Assembly (NCBI GenBank): GCA_003952965.2
Contig: CM025853.1
Coordinates: 15,670,809-15,734,808 of the forward strand
Reading direction: 5' to 3'
DNA: 64,000 nucleotides
From: Morella rubra
Taxonomy: Eukaryota > Streptophyta > Magnoliopsida > Fagales > Myricaceae
Part shown: piece by piece, positions 25,101 through 38,136 of the stretch
Layout: each line of letters starts with the position of its first letter
Position numbering within the stretch: position 1 is the stretch's first letter
The notes under the pieces: generated by a model
The model's database searches: none
Told to the model about the DNA's origin: nothing
Seen by the model: only the letters and a program-made list of their open reading frames with translations
Made by a program: the position numbers and the translations under genes

Positions 25101-28100
25101 TAGAATCAGTAAGCAGCAGACCTCCTTTGGAATAGCCTTCTCGCCTTCCCGCTTGAAGAAGAGCCCACGGGTCCATAATTCCGAAGTAGCTGCAAACAAA
25201 TTACTATACATTACCAGCATCAAAATGCACTATTTGATATTAAATTACACCTCAAAGAGCCCGTTTAGCAATGATAGTGCAAACACGTGAACTGCCTACA
25301 ATAAAAGCACAATGCTAAGCATTCCACATTATAGTATTTATATTGCTACATATTGCTACTTCCTGCACATTCCCTATGCTTTGTTCCCCCATATTGACCA
25401 TGTGCAGAGAATAAGACATGAGATAATGGTTTTTTCAACTCCATAAAAAAAGTAAGTGCCTAAGTACAGCATAATAAGTAATTGACAGGCTAGTTAAACC
25501 TAGTGGTAAATTGAAACAGAAGAAAAGTACAAAATACAAAAAAATTCGTGGATATCACATGTGATAATATGAAACCTAACAACCGAATCTTCCAATATGC
25601 AAATAAGTGCCTGATTCAATTTTCTTCAGCCTGATTGACAAAACAAACAATCTTCTTGCAGGTATAGTATACAAATTAATTCACCCAAAAAAACTCAGTT
25701 GCTTGAAACCGACGATTCTCATATTAATAAACACCTTTTGCTCTAGACAGGAATTACAGTGAAGTCCATTGAACTATACATACATAGGGTACTCTGTTCA
25801 TACATCATGTTATATTCTACAATTTAAGTGGACTGTTACTTTCATGCCTCAAGTACAATTATTACTTACGGACCCAATAGGTAAAGGTTCTGAATCATAA
25901 GGGCAAAAGAGACTAATGTACCAATGAAGCTCAACGTAACACGTAATATCTCCTTTGCCTTCATAGACTTGTTAATCTTGTTCTGACTCGCAAGGTAAGA
26001 TAATATGACGGAAATCAGAAATCCATTAAGGCAATCATGAACATATATCGAACTTCTCTGCCGTGCCCAAACCTACATCAGTATGGCAAACTCTTATTTC
26101 CATATATCCCAGCATAAAGCTGCAAAATAAATTGTTAAAAGGGACATTATTTTATGGTTATACCTTCAGCAAAATTGAAGATTCTCCTAACTCCTTCCAT
26201 CCAAGAAAAGTTTTCCTAATAAGTTCGGTACTATCCTCTAAAAACATGTCTTCCAAAATACTACTATTATACTTCGGCGTAGCCTGAGGAATAGTCCCTT
26301 TGAAAAGAAGAAAAAAATCCAATAACTGTGAGCAGTTCAGGTAAAAGGCATCGCCAAACATCATGAAGCAAACAACACAATAAAACTGAAGAAAACACAC
26401 CACCATGATTCAGAACACGGACATTATTCCGATTTAGGTTCAACTTCGCAATGGCAAACAGGGATTTGGCTGTAGGGATTATTCTTACAAAAAACCCAGG
26501 CACTTCAGCAAGATGCATAGCTGCAATACACATAATACTCATTCAGTCAAAAACACAAATTAGTGCAGCAGTGAAACATTTTCCAATAGCCTGATTCAAG
26601 CAAATGTGAGAAGAAAATCAGTGGTCAAAAATTAATACCAGATAAAAACAGACCTGGATAGACGAGCAATACAGGTTTCCGTGCCTCATTTTGTAGGGTA
26701 GACCATTCGACCTTACAAACTACTGAAGATAACTTCAAGTACTTCTTGATTATACATAGGTATAGGCACCTTTTGGCATGGTACCGATGATTCAAATAGT
26801 CTTTCTCATGGAAACACTCCTGCAGGGAAAGAAACCTTATTGGTAAGTAATGATACGCCAACATTGACAAAAGTAACAATCTAAATCACATATATCTCTT
26901 AGCTTCAATCCTTTCAAGGCCAAAGGACAGATTGTAACTATAAATGCTTAATCAATAATCAATGTGTTAAGACAGCTTATGGACCACCTTCCAATCTACA
27001 GACTCAGATATGATAGACATCATGATGCTCTATAAAAAACCTATATCTTCTCAAGGAAAATACCGCTAGATGACTAAGTTGAGAATGACCCAGCAACTTT
27101 CGCCATACACAAATTTGACCTTAGATCAAAAAAGAAGACACTTACATGCATTAACTCAAAACAGAAAACCCCCAACAATCTAAAAATATGATTACAGAGA
27201 GCAGTTACATACAAAATGACTCAAGTAAGGAGCTACAACATTAATCCTGGAAATTGATGAACTTACACCGGAACTACACAAAAGAGACAATCCAAATACA
27301 TAAACAGGAGCAATAGCAATGCAATGACCTTTGGCAACCGTATTAAGAGATCAACATATTATATCAGGCATTTGCTACACATTGTATCGCATAACTCCCA
27401 CCAATTTGCGATAGATTTTGGCTTCTTATATTTGAACTCAACTTTGCATCCGCACCAATGTCTCTGACAAAACCAGGAGCTGTTAGCAGCACTATACCTT
27501 CAATGATAGTTAACTGTTAACACAATGAAGCATTCCACATTATAGCTACATATTGCTACTACATTCCCTATGCTTTGATATTGACAAGAGAATAAGACAT
27601 GACAAGTAAGTGCCTAAGTACAGCATTAAGTAATTGACAGGCTAGTTAAACCTAGTGGTAACCAAAATACAAAAAAATTCGTGGATATCACATTTAATAT
27701 GAAACCTAGGGATTCAATTTTCTTCAGCCTGATTGAAACGCAATAGTATACAAATTAATTCAAAACTCAGTTGCTTGAAACCGACGATTCTCATATTAAT
27801 AAACATAGACAGGAATTACAGTGAAGTCCATTGAACTATACATACATAGGGTACTCTGTTCTACATCATGTTATATTCTACAATTTAAGTGGACTGTTAC
27901 TTTCATGCCTCAAGTACAATTATTACTTACGGACCCAATAGGTTTCTGAGGGCCTAATGTACCAATGAAGCTCAACGTAACACGTAATATCTCCTTTGCC
28001 TTCATAGACTTGTTAATCTTGTTCTGACTCGCAAGGTAAGATAATATGACGGAAATCAGAAATCCATTAAGGCAATCATGAACATATATCGAACTTCTCT

Positions 28101-28924
28101 GTGCCCAAACCTACATCAGTATGGCAAACTCTTATATCTAAAGCTGCCATCCTTTGATGGCCAAAACAGTGTCCTCTACGAGCTGGGTGAAGGCAGGCGA
28201 GTAGATCAAGCCGGACCTCCTTAAGAAGCTGCAGTTTAGTAAGTCCCATGGAATCTGTGATAGGTATCAGGTTCCATTTTCGACGAAGATGGTTTTCGCT
28301 GCGTAGAGAGGTGTTTGGTTCAAAAGTAACAGCAACTTCTCAAATCAACACATAGGACATAACCAACTTAATAAATCATAGCTCTAAACTAAATCAATAA
28401 CACAGATACTTAGCAAGTTATCTCCAACATCAATGTAGAGGCATCCACCAAGAAGTTGATCTCGAAAGTCCAAAATAAAAATATGCAGACCTAAACATAA
28501 ATCTAACAAACACCAACATTAAACAATAAACTACACATTAAATACCTGCTCAATTTTAGTTAACGACTAGCATTATAATCAGTGACAACTATTAAGTTCA
28601 ACGCATTACTATCAAACCCAAACAACTTTTCTAGGGAACTATTTGAAACGTCCAAAACCCAAACAGAAACATAAGAACTGAGTTCAAAATTTTCTGTTTC
28701 CTCGGCAGCTAAACAAAGGTTTAGGCCCTAGGATTTTGGAAATGAGAAGAAAAGGAAAAGAAACGGACTTTTAAGTCTTCAGGAATTTTATCTATGCCAT
28801 CTTTGATGGCCAAAACAGTGTCCTCTACGAGCTGGGTGAAGGCAGGCGAGTAGTCAAGCCGGACCTCCTTAAGAAGCTCCCTCACTTTTAAGTCCATGGA
28901 ATCTGTGAAGGTATCAGGTTCCAT
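19121..28924 (-). CDS. Nucleolar RNA-associated protein Nrap (UTP22/NOL6 homologue)
   Basis: Component of the small-subunit processome (UTP-C module in yeast), needed for 18S rRNA maturation in the nucleolus. Exons on the minus strand: 28924-28769, about 27495-27329, 26819-26654, 26520-26401, 26297-26164, 26072-25922, 25189-25122, 24707-24609, 24487-24372, 23151-22977, 22895-22785, 22692-22614, 22477-22334, 22229-22116, 21872-21751, 21666-21584, 21504-21380, 21292-21172, 21089-20949, 20849-20753, 20616-20491, 20002-19911, 19836-19731, 19659-19517, 19439-19353, 19249-19121. They give about 1055 residues, the family length. Diagnostic strings are ECFHEKDYLNHRYHAKR, FPVVICNQSAAFNLAFR, ECLFRTPLNNYDAVILLHR and LWYDSLGGDAIG. 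Two introns start with GC (after 21751 and 19517). Exon 2 carries short indels and lies in the rearranged stretch 27329-29530, so this copy may not code correctly there. No other copy of exon 2 is visible. Confidence 0.92.
27520..28135. repeat. Imperfect duplicate of Nrap intron/exon 6 region
   Basis: Copies 25270-26110, including exon 6, with almost no substitutions but many missing blocks of 1-40 bases. For example the A-rich spacers around 25890 are absent at 27950. It lies between exon 1 and exon 2 of the gene, which is the wrong place for exon 6. It abruptly joins an exon 1 copy at about 28136. Confidence 0.85.
28136..28560. repeat. Imperfect duplicate of Nrap exon 1 and its upstream DNA
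   Basis: Matches 28790-29160. Reading on the minus strand it starts ATGGAACCTGATACC like the true exon 1, but short insertions and an unrelated patch destroy the frame. Differences from the other copy are again mostly indels. Confidence 0.85.
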
Positions 28925-29054
28925 TTTCGACGGTGGTTTTCGCTGCGTAGAGAGGTGTTTGGTTCAAATCAGCAACTTCTCAAATCAACACATAGGAATA
29001 ACCAACTTAATAAATTAGAAACTAAATCAATAACACAGACTCTTATCTCCAACA

Positions 29055-29530
29055 TCAATGTAGAGGCATCCACCAAGAAGTGATCTCGAAAGTAAAATAA
29101 AAATATAGATAAACATAAATCAACAAACAAACATTAAACATTAAACTTTCAAGTTAAGATCCCTCCATAAAGAGGACTGGCTTCGTTTCACCTCAGGTTA
29201 GACCTCCAACGTCAGTGTAGAGGTATCCACCAGGAAGTGATCTCGAAAGTTAAATAAAAATATAGATACACATAAATCAACAAACAAAATTTAGAGAGAT
29301 CCCTCCGTAAAGAGGACTGGCTTTGTTTCACCTCAGGTTAGACCTCCAACGTCAGTGTAGAGGTATCCACCAGGAAGTGATCTCGAAAGTTAAATAAAAA
29401 TATAGATACACATAAATCAACAAACAAACGTTAGAGATCCCTCTGTAAAGAGGACTGGCTTCGTTTCACCTCACCTCCAACGTCACCACAGGAAGTGATC
29501 TCAAAGTTACATAAATCAACAATAAACGGA
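29055..29530. repeat. Tandem repeat, about 130-bp unit, upstream of Nrap
   Basis: At least three full copies and further partial ones share GATCCCTC, AAAGAGGACTGGCTT, GTAGAGGTATCCACCAGGAA and GTGATCTCGAAAGT. Full copies begin near 29161, 29296 and 29435; the last is shortened. A related single unit lies inside the duplicate at 28435-28560. Confidence 0.85.
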
Positions 29531-31258
29531 AAGAAGCCTGACCTCTAATCTCCAATAAAAACCATAGAACCAACAACAGATAACAGTTAGCCCTACCCTC
29601 CGCCTTCCAACAAAAATCACAAACGGCCATAATCAATGGTAAGCCTTCCTGACATCCAATCTCCAACAAAAACTAACAACCAATAATAATAGTAATTGAT
29701 ATTCGAGAATCAAAATACCACTAACCTAAGAAAGAGCAATTCTTATCAGCAAGTCAACTATCAACCCTCAATTAGGAACACAACCAAATCTGAAAATGTA
29801 TTCCAGTCAGTTTCATATTTGTATGAATCTTCGAACAATCGATGCTTATGCAAGTGTGTATACATTCCTTCTAATGTTGTGAATCCATTCAAATAAGTGG
29901 ATCAATTTCCTATTTGTATGTATGATATTTCAAAGCGTGCTGATCTTTCATTTGTGGAGCTTGATAATAATGTTTATTTCTGTATTTACAGCAGCCAGCT
30001 TCTTCTAAATGTTTGCAGAAATTTGTGAACTGAGTGCAACTGAAGCCACCAAAATTATATGAAAGATCCAGTAACCAATCTACTGACACTAAATGGATTT
30101 TGATTTTAATTTGACAGACATATGAAAATCGCAGCAGTAATTAGGGCATACTGCTTATCATTTCATTCATCGAAGACAAAGGCCACAGATCAAATAAATA
30201 TGCAGACTTCCTGTTTTATTGACTCCACCAAGTTACCAACCACCGATCAGTGAGTAATTTCAAATCTTTTATGCATTGAAAAGTAACTTCCTTGTTTAAA
30301 TTTCCACTTGCACATTGAAAAAAGTTAATTTTTGCAACAGCTCTGCTCAGCCAGCTGCATTAATTGTAGTTAATTAAACCCTGTAAAGAAAAAGTACCGG
30401 TGGGGTAGATAGTCGAGTTACTGAGAGGCATGCAGTAGATGAACTTGAAAACTGTATTAATTAGACAGTGAACCAAGTTAATGTCAAGAGAGGTTTCTGT
30501 GGTATCTGTTCACCTTCACTTTTGGTTAGGTGGGCTTGTCATAAATTCAAGACCAATACCACAAGATCATCTTAAAACCTACTATGCAGCATTCAGCTAT
30601 TTGTAAAAAAGCTACAGAGTAGTTTTTTGGCAAAAATGAAGAACGAAAGCTGTCAAAATATTTACAAGCAAGGACTTCAAATAATTTCTACCTAAGACGC
30701 ATAAGGGTGCATCTGGCTTGCCATGGTTTTATCTGTGTCCCACAATATTGGTGTCTTTAAAAAATTACAGCAAAGAAAACAAAAATATGATATCTGGAAA
30801 CTGACGATAATATGGTTCAAGAAGTATAAAGGATTCTGGTTTAGTCGAATTCCCAAATATGATCGTTCAACCATTGGAAACTGACGATACAGGGCACTCT
30901 ATGTATTCCGCAGAAAACTAAAAAACAGAGATCGTTTTTGTGTTGAATATGCAAACTTTCTGTTTGCTTCATGCGAAAATTGTAAAATTATGCATAGATG
31001 TCAAATATAAATTGTATTCGCAAAGTAAATCCTGTTCAGATTATAGGAAAAAAATCCATTAGAGTAGGCCTCTTCTTTCCAATCAAACATTACAGCAAAG
31101 AAAACAAAAACTATACAGGTTTACCGTTAAGAGTACTACAGCAACTCAAAATCCCCAAATTCTTGGCTAGAAGATCGGAACCTAACAAAAAACAAAATCA
31201 AACAAAAAATGTTAGTAAATCGACACTAATCGAGACAAAAGCAGCAAGGTGAGAGGCC

Positions 31259-31295
<37 letters not shown>

Positions 31296-31490
31296 AGCGA
31301 GGTGGAGAGTGTCAGAGATTCGCGAGAGAGACAGCGTGAGATACTGAAGAGTGGAGCGTGACTGAGAGATTTCGAGGGAGAGGGAGCGAGAGAGTCTGAG
31401 CTTCGACGAAGAGGGGAGAGTTCGGGACAGTTTTTTTCAGAAGGCGGGGGGAGCGTTCAGGAGTTAGGTTTTTTCAAAAAGGGAGGAGAG
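29531..31490. other. Upstream region of Nrap, no recognised gene
   Basis: No coding exon is recognised. The stretch 31260-31430 is purine-rich on the plus strand. On the minus strand it has the look of a pyrimidine-rich 5' leader, ending in a CT repeat just before ATGGCCTCTCACC at 31259. This could be the start of an unrecognised minus-strand gene or an upstream leader exon. I cannot tell which. Confidence 0.35.
31259..31294. repeat. (GA)n microsatellite
   Basis: An uninterrupted AG/GA run. It lies at the edge of a purine-rich region that may be a transcribed leader on the minus strand. Confidence 0.9.
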
Positions 31491-31538
31491 AAACGGTGAG
31501 TTTTGACTGTTTTGAAGACAAGTCAAAACTCACCGTTT
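31491..31538. repeat. Perfect 18-bp inverted repeat (hairpin)
   Basis: Left arm AAACGGTGAGTTTTGACT at 31491-31508 and its exact reverse complement at 31521-31538, with a 12-base loop. A T run follows after 31548. It may be a remnant of a foldback element or a structured transcript end. Confidence 0.8.
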
Positions 31539-31848
31539 TGACAGTGGCTTTTTTTTTTTTTTTTTTTAAATTCATACTTTTTCGGTTTTTTTAATAATAC
31601 TCTATACATGTTATATGTTTTTAATCATTTGTAATTTGTAATAGTATTAAAAATTTTTATACTTAGTATTAAATACATAGCATATTATTTTACACTATTT
31701 TTTATAACTAGTAAAATAATATTAATTAAAATAGGTTAGTAGTATAATATATAATACTTATAATTAAAAGTATAATATCGTCTATATTGCCTAGTACTTA
31801 GTGCGTAAAATAACTTAATTCTAATAGTACCTTGAACTTTATACCTAA

Positions 31849-32785
31849 GGGTCTGTTTGTTTGCTTGTAAAACTATTATTTTACATAAAAAATTATCATT
31901 GAAATGTTTTTAAGAAAAAAATGATTCAGTATTTGGTTATTCTTTTAAAATATTTTCAAGAAAATATTTTTTAATGTTTAACAGGCTTAATGTTTACGTA
32001 TTTAATTTAAAGGATTTGTATATTTGTTTTCCTTTTGACATTTTAATCCCTCAGTATCGATTTCAATGTCGGGTTGGTAAGTTTTTTAGACAAATCGATG
32101 TCTTATTGTGTTAGCCAACAGACAAAATGATGCTTATGCAGATTTTAGATGTCATCTCAATCATCCAATACGTAGGCTGCCCCATGTGACATGAAATTTT
32201 TCTCAAAATTTTAATATTTTAGTCCCTAAGGTACTGATTTCAATTGAAGGTCCCTGAGGTACACTTTTGCAATAAAATTGGTCTCCACAATTCAATTATC
32301 GTTAGCTAACTAAGAGAAAAGCGCCCACGTGGCTTGGAAAGAGAAAAATATAAAACTATCATATGCAACCTTAAATTCAATTTTTATTTAAAAAACATTA
32401 CTTTTTATTTATATATCATTTTTTATTTTTTAGTAAAAATTAATTTTTAATAATTTTGTCTTTGAGGGCATTTCGGTCATTTTGCATGTGTTTAATGGCT
32501 AAATCAAACCAAAGCAAGAATTGATTGTGTTTTGAAAAATATGATGCAGAATAAAATATTTCGGAACTTAAGGGAGTCTTACTGATTTTTAACCATAGAT
32601 ATATCATACTATAATGTTCCCCAAAAAAAAATTTGGTTTACAGAAAATTTGAGCTTAGTTTGTTTTCTAGAAAATAATAGAGCTTTTTACAGTTGACTTG
32701 AAAACTTTTTTCTTTGACCTCATTTTCAGGTGCTTACCAAATACCTGAAAATAAGTAAAACAAATTACGACAAGCAAACAAACGG
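31849..32785. mobile_element. Composite MITE-like element
   Basis: The outer ends are inverted copies of GTTTGTTTGCTTGT (near 31853 and 32771-32785). The right end is followed by a second copy of about 30 bp (to 32817). Inside, two related blocks (32040 and 32210) begin with TTTTAATCCCT and TTTTAGTCCCT. The part ending GAGGGCATTTCGGTCATTTT (32464-32483) matches the repeat at the right window edge. This suggests one small element nested in another. Ends are tentative. Confidence 0.4.
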
Positions 32786-33170
32786 TTGGTAAAACAAATT
32801 ACGACAAGCAAACAACGGATTCTAAAGTATTTCAAAAACTTTAGTTCTTGATATTAACTATATGTTTTTTGAGTAAACAGTAAGTAATATGTTTTTATTA
32901 TAGACATATATGTCTAACCTAAATACTTAGGTTTAGCATGCATTTACTATATGTGTTTATTATATACATTATATGTGCTAATTAACTTAAGTACTTTATA
33001 TGTATGTACCTAATGTTCAATCATAGCATCTAACATCATATATTATGTTATGTACTTTAATTACATAAACTAATCTCACAATATGACTATTGTTTATTTG
33101 CCAATAGATTTGCATCTTTCATTAATATAGAAGTTTTTTGATGTAGTGAGTAATAGCTCTGGTTGTTAAC

Positions 33171-33398
33171 TATTAACGTTACCAACGTCTCTATTTTCAT
33201 TTATAGTTAGAGAATTGTATAGCATGCACCATAGTTTCCTTTCTTATCAACCATGATATGGAAGGATCTTGCACAGCCGCTCCTTTCCTAATTTATTAGC
33301 CTTAGACATAGTATATATTCACTGCTTGTAATCATACCTTGAATATACGAAGATAGCCAATTCTCTCCAACTTTGTCTCCATTCTACAAACCTTAACA
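33171..33398 (+). repeat. 5' LTR of the copia element
   Basis: Direct repeat of 37642-37867. Ends in CTTAACA and is followed at once by the primer-binding site. Confidence 0.93.
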
Positions 33399-36300
33399 TG
33401 GTATCAGAGCCATAATTTTTTTCTCCATGTCTGATCCCAGCGTTGCCTTTTCTCCGGAGGGTTCTCCTCCCACATCCAACCCTGTTCTTCCTCCCAAATC
33501 CACTCCAACGCTGGATCCTAATTCTCCTTTTTTCCTCCATTCTTCCGACTATCCTGGTGCCACCCTAGTCTCTACTCTCCTCAACAGTGACAACTTTCTC
33601 AAATGGCAAAGAGCCATGAAAATTGCCCTGAATGCCAAAAACAAACTCAGCTTTGTTGATGGCTCTCTGTCCAAACCGACGTCTTCTCCTACTGAGATTC
33701 AGTTGTGGGAACGCTGCAATGATATGGTTTTGTCATGGATCCTCAACTCCATCAACAAAACCATTGTCGACAACCTCATTTATCTCGATAGCCCCGAGCC
33801 GTTTAGCTTGATCTCCAAGAACGATTTGCTTAGTCCAACAATCCTCGCCTTTTCCAACTCAAACGCGATATTGCAAATCTCACCTAGGGCAATCGCTCTC
33901 TTGCCCATTACTTCACAATTCTCAAAGGCTATTGGGACGAACTCTCCGTGCTTCAATCTGTCCCTCCTTGCACCTGCAATGCCCTTAAAGAAACCCAATA
34001 ACTCTGTGACACTGAGAAAATCTTCCAATTCCTCATGGGTCTTCATGACTCTTTTGCTCCCATCCGAAGCCATTTGCTTGCCATGACCCACTGCCTCCTC
34101 TTCCAAAGTTTATTCGACCCTCCACCAAGAAGAACAGCAACACCTCCTACATCTTCCGTCCTTTCGCTCGACTGACTCACATGGCCACGGCAGAGGACGT
34201 CTTCGCTGCTCTCATTGCCGCCGTGACGGCCACTGGCGCGACCAGTGCTATTGCCTCCATGGCTTCCCCCCAGGTCATCGTAACTCCTCTCGTGCTCCAG
34301 CAGGCTCCTCTGATAGCCACCCTGCCATTGTCGCGCCCTCTTCTGCCAACCAGGTTCTGGTTCTAGGTGATTCCCTTGAGAACGGTGCACCCAAAAATCA
34401 AACCCCTCCAGGGCTTTCCCATGATAGTTTCAGCAATTGATGGAAATTTTCAATTCCAAAAATACCCCTGCAGTGTCTAGTTTGGTTAATTTTGCTGGTG
34501 AACTCGTCTCTTGTCACTCAGTTTCTACTCTTCCTAATACTGAATGGGTTTTAGATTCCGGAGCCTCTAATCATATAATTTATGATAAATCTTGTCTTAG
34601 TCATATTAATTTACTTGCTTATCCTTGTCTTATTAAATTACCAAATGGTGACACTGTTCCTATCACACATTCCGGCACTCTTTGTTTATCTCCTCATTTA
34701 ACTCTTGATAATGTTCTTTTTGTCCCTTAATTTAAATTTAATTTATTATCTATTAGCAAAATTACTAGTGATCTTAAATGTGTTGCCATATTTTTCTCAA
34801 CTTTTTGTGTCTTTCAAGACCTTGCAACGAAGAGGCTGATTGGAACGGGTGAAGTCCGAGATGGTCTCTATTATTTCAAGCCTTTTTCAGCCTCCAGCTT
34901 TTCGTCTCACCGTGCTTCCTCCACCCCTTTATGGCATGCTCGCCTAGGTCACCCTTTTTTAGCTTGCATTCCTAAACCCTTAATGTTTCTCCTGTTAGTT
35001 TTCATTGTGATGTCTGTGCTCGAGCTAAACATACTCGTCTTCCTTTTTCTCTAAATTTGAATAAAAGCATGGTTTGTTTTAATCGTATTTATTGTGATAT
35101 TTGGGGTGGATATTCCACTCCTCTCTCTCTGGTGCCCATTATTTTTTGACAATAGTTGACAACTATTCTCGTACCACATGGGTTTATTTAATGCGTTTTA
35201 AATCTGATGCATATTCTTATCTCACTTTTTTTCGCTCTCACACTCAATTTAATCACATTAAATTGTTCACTGGTCAGGAATTTTTTCTCATAAAATGCAA
35301 ATTCTTTTCCACACTCACGGTGTTTTTCACAAAAAAAACCTGCGTCGAGACTCCCCAACAAAATGGTGTTGCAGAATGAAAACATCGTCACCTTTTAATG
35401 TGGCCCAATGTCTTCGTTTCCACGCCCACCTACCCCTCACCTTTTGGGGGGAATGCATCCTCACCGCCACTTATCTCATTAATCGCACACCATCCCTTAG
35501 TTTTCAAATAAATCTCCCTATGAACTTCTTTTCCAAAAACCTCCCACCTACACTCATTTTCGCATTTTTGGTTGTTTGTGTTATGCGCAAACTTTGTCCT
35601 CTCATTGAGACAAATTTTCCCTGTGTGCCCATCGTTGCATTTTTCTTGGTTATCCATCTCATCACAGTGCTTATCGCGTCTATGATCTCGAGACACACAA
35701 ACTTTTCATGTCTCGCAATGTCACTTTTGAAAAAACTATTTTTCCTTACGAAGCACCCAATCTCCATCCCTCCTCCGCACCAGTCACCCCTTTACCTATT
35801 CCTGATCTCTCTCCTTCTCTTGCTCCTCTCCCTACCCCCTCCCCCTTCTCATATCCCACCCTTATCCCCGCCCCCTTCTCCTATCCCATCCCCTCCTCCA
35901 CTTCCCCCACCTTTCACTCACCCCAAACGTCTCGCTTCTCATCCCTTTTATCTCCATGACTATATTTGTCCAACCCTACCTTCGTCTCCTCGGGCTTCAC
36001 CCCCCTCTCTTAGGTATGGCTCACTGTCTCTCTGCACACTTATCATATCATCGTTTTACTTCTTGTCATTTAGCTTTTCTTACTTCCTTATCTCAACATG
36101 ATGATCCCTCCATTTACTCCGCTGCCATCCGCCATTCTCATTGGTGTGATGCTATGCAAGCTGAGTTAAAGGCTCTTGAATCAAATCAAACCTGGTCTCT
36201 TCAATCCTTCCCTCCCAGTAAGAAACCCATTGGCTGTAAATGGATTTTCAAAACCAAACTTCGTGCTAAGGATCATTGAAGTCACAAAACTCGTTTTGGT

Positions 36301-37641
36301 CGCCAAAGGTTATACTCAGATTGAAGGTCTTGATTATCATGACACTTTTGCCCCTGTTGCTAAACTTGTCACTGTTAGATGTGTCCTTGCAGTTGCCGCC
36401 ACCAAATGGTGGATTCTCCACCATCTGGATGTTAACAACGCCTTCCTCTATGGTGATCTTGATGAAGAAGTCTACATGACACCCTCACCTAGCTATTGCC
36501 ATGAGGGGGAGTCGCATGTCTGTCACTTACACAAATCCCTTTACGGACTTAAACAAGCGTCTCGCAACTGGTTTGCCAAACTCCCCTCTGTCCTTTTAGA
36601 CGCTGGTTTTCTGCCCTCTCAAGCTGACCACTCTCTCTTTACTTACTCCAAGGGTTCTATTTTCACCTTAATTCTTGTTTATGTTGACGACATCCTTTTG
36701 GTAGGTAATGATTTATCTCACATCCAACACCTCAAAGAGTTCCTGAGCTGCGTTTTAAACTCAAGGATTTTGGACCCCTAAAAGACTTTCTGGGTCTAGA
36801 GGTTGCTCGCTCACCTACCGACATCTTTCTCAACCAACGCAAATATACTTTCGACATCCTCACCGACAGTGACCATCTTGGCGCTCGCCCACCCTCACTC
36901 CAATGGAACAACACCTTAAACTCACTGACGCTACTGGTGATTTCTTGGCTGACCCTAGCATCTATCGCCACCTAGTAGGATGGCTGATTTATCTTACTAT
37001 CACTCGTCTCGATATTGTTTTCCCGATCAATCTTCTCAGCTAGTTTATGCATGCCCCTCGGCAACCTCACTATGATGCTGCTATCCGCATCCTCCAGTAC
37101 CTTAAATCTACACCCGGTCAAGGTCTTTTCTACCCAACTAACAATATTTTACAGGTCTCCCCTTATTCCGACTCCGATTGGGCCAGTTGTTCTACTACTC
37201 GCCGCTCCACTACTGGCTTATTCATTCAGCTTGGTGTCAGTCGTATCTCTTGGCACACCAAAAAGAAATCCACAGTCTCTCATTCCTTCGCTGAAGCAGA
37301 ATATCGAGCCATGGCCTCTACCATATGTGAACTCACCTGGCTCCGGTCTCTCCTACATGATCTTCGGCTCTCTCATTCTTAGCCCATGCACCTCTATTGT
37401 GATAACCGAGCATCTCTCAACATTGCCAAGAATCCAGTCTTCCATGAACGCACCAAACACATCGAAATCGACTGTCATCTCGTCCGTGAGAAACTACGCG
37501 CTGGCCTCATTACCACTGCTTATGTCCCGGCCTCGGCACAACTCACTGACATTTTTACCAAAGCCTTAGGTCATGACTTATTTCACTAATTATCTCGCAA
37601 GTTGGGCATTTCGAATCTCCATGCTCCAACTTGAGGGGGAG

Positions 37642-37867
37642 TGTTAACGTTACCAACGTCTCTATTTTCATTTATGGTTAGAATTGTATAGCACGCACCA
37701 TGGTTTCCTTTCTTATCAATCATGATATGGAAGGATCTTGCACAGCTGCTCCTTTCCTAGTTTATTAGCCTTAGACATAGTATATATTCACTGCTTGTAA
37801 TCATACCTTGAATATACGAAGATAGGCAATTCTCTCCAACTTTGTCTCCATTCTACAAATCTTAACA
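37642..37867 (+). repeat. 3' LTR of the copia element
   Basis: Begins TGTTAACGTTACC directly after the polypurine tract GAGGGGGAG and ends CTTAACA before the target duplication. Confidence 0.93.
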
Positions 37868-38136
37868 TTAACTGTTCAAGAACTTCATGAAAGAAAAATT
37901 AATGATTCATATAAATTACTTAAGGGTAAATGCCTCGAATAAATCCAACAAATAACTAATATCTTCTTGTTAGATAATTAAATAGTACTAGTGAACTCAA
38001 AAACTTTGAATGTACCAAATCTTCTGGCTTTTCCCTCCTAATGGCTTTCTCGTCTATGTCGGCAGTCTAATTCATGAGTAGTCACGTTAATCCTTAAATT
38101 CAAATAGAACATATATATATATATTCAACAGATTAA

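Larger units (their letters stand above)
33171..37867 (+). mobile_element. Ty1/copia LTR retrotransposon, broken fossil
   Basis: 5' LTR 33171-33398 and 3' LTR 37642-37867, about 96% identical, flanked by the 5-bp repeat TTAAC (33166-33170, 37868-37872). The primer-binding site TGGTATCAGAGCC (33399-33411) fits initiator tRNA-Met; the polypurine tract is at 37631-37641. Parts in copia order: gag from 33427, protease (DSGAS, near 34555), integrase (about 34900-35500), reverse transcriptase (about 36130-36780, with YVDDILL), RNase H (about 37150-37590). The coding region is broken in roughly ten or more places. The LTR divergence points to an insertion of moderate age, in the order of a few million years at usual plant rates. 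Confidence 0.95.

Noticed and set aside
28136-28300. A second Nrap-like gene start
   Set aside because: It is an indel-laden copy of exon 1 with no downstream exons of its own.
31259-31430. A firm first exon of a new minus-strand gene
   Set aside because: Only a CT-rich leader-like stretch and a short ATG frame are present; no downstream exon could be joined with confidence.
35295-36101. A 268-codon proline/serine-rich frame
   Set aside because: It overlaps the copia element's coding region in a different frame and reflects its base composition.
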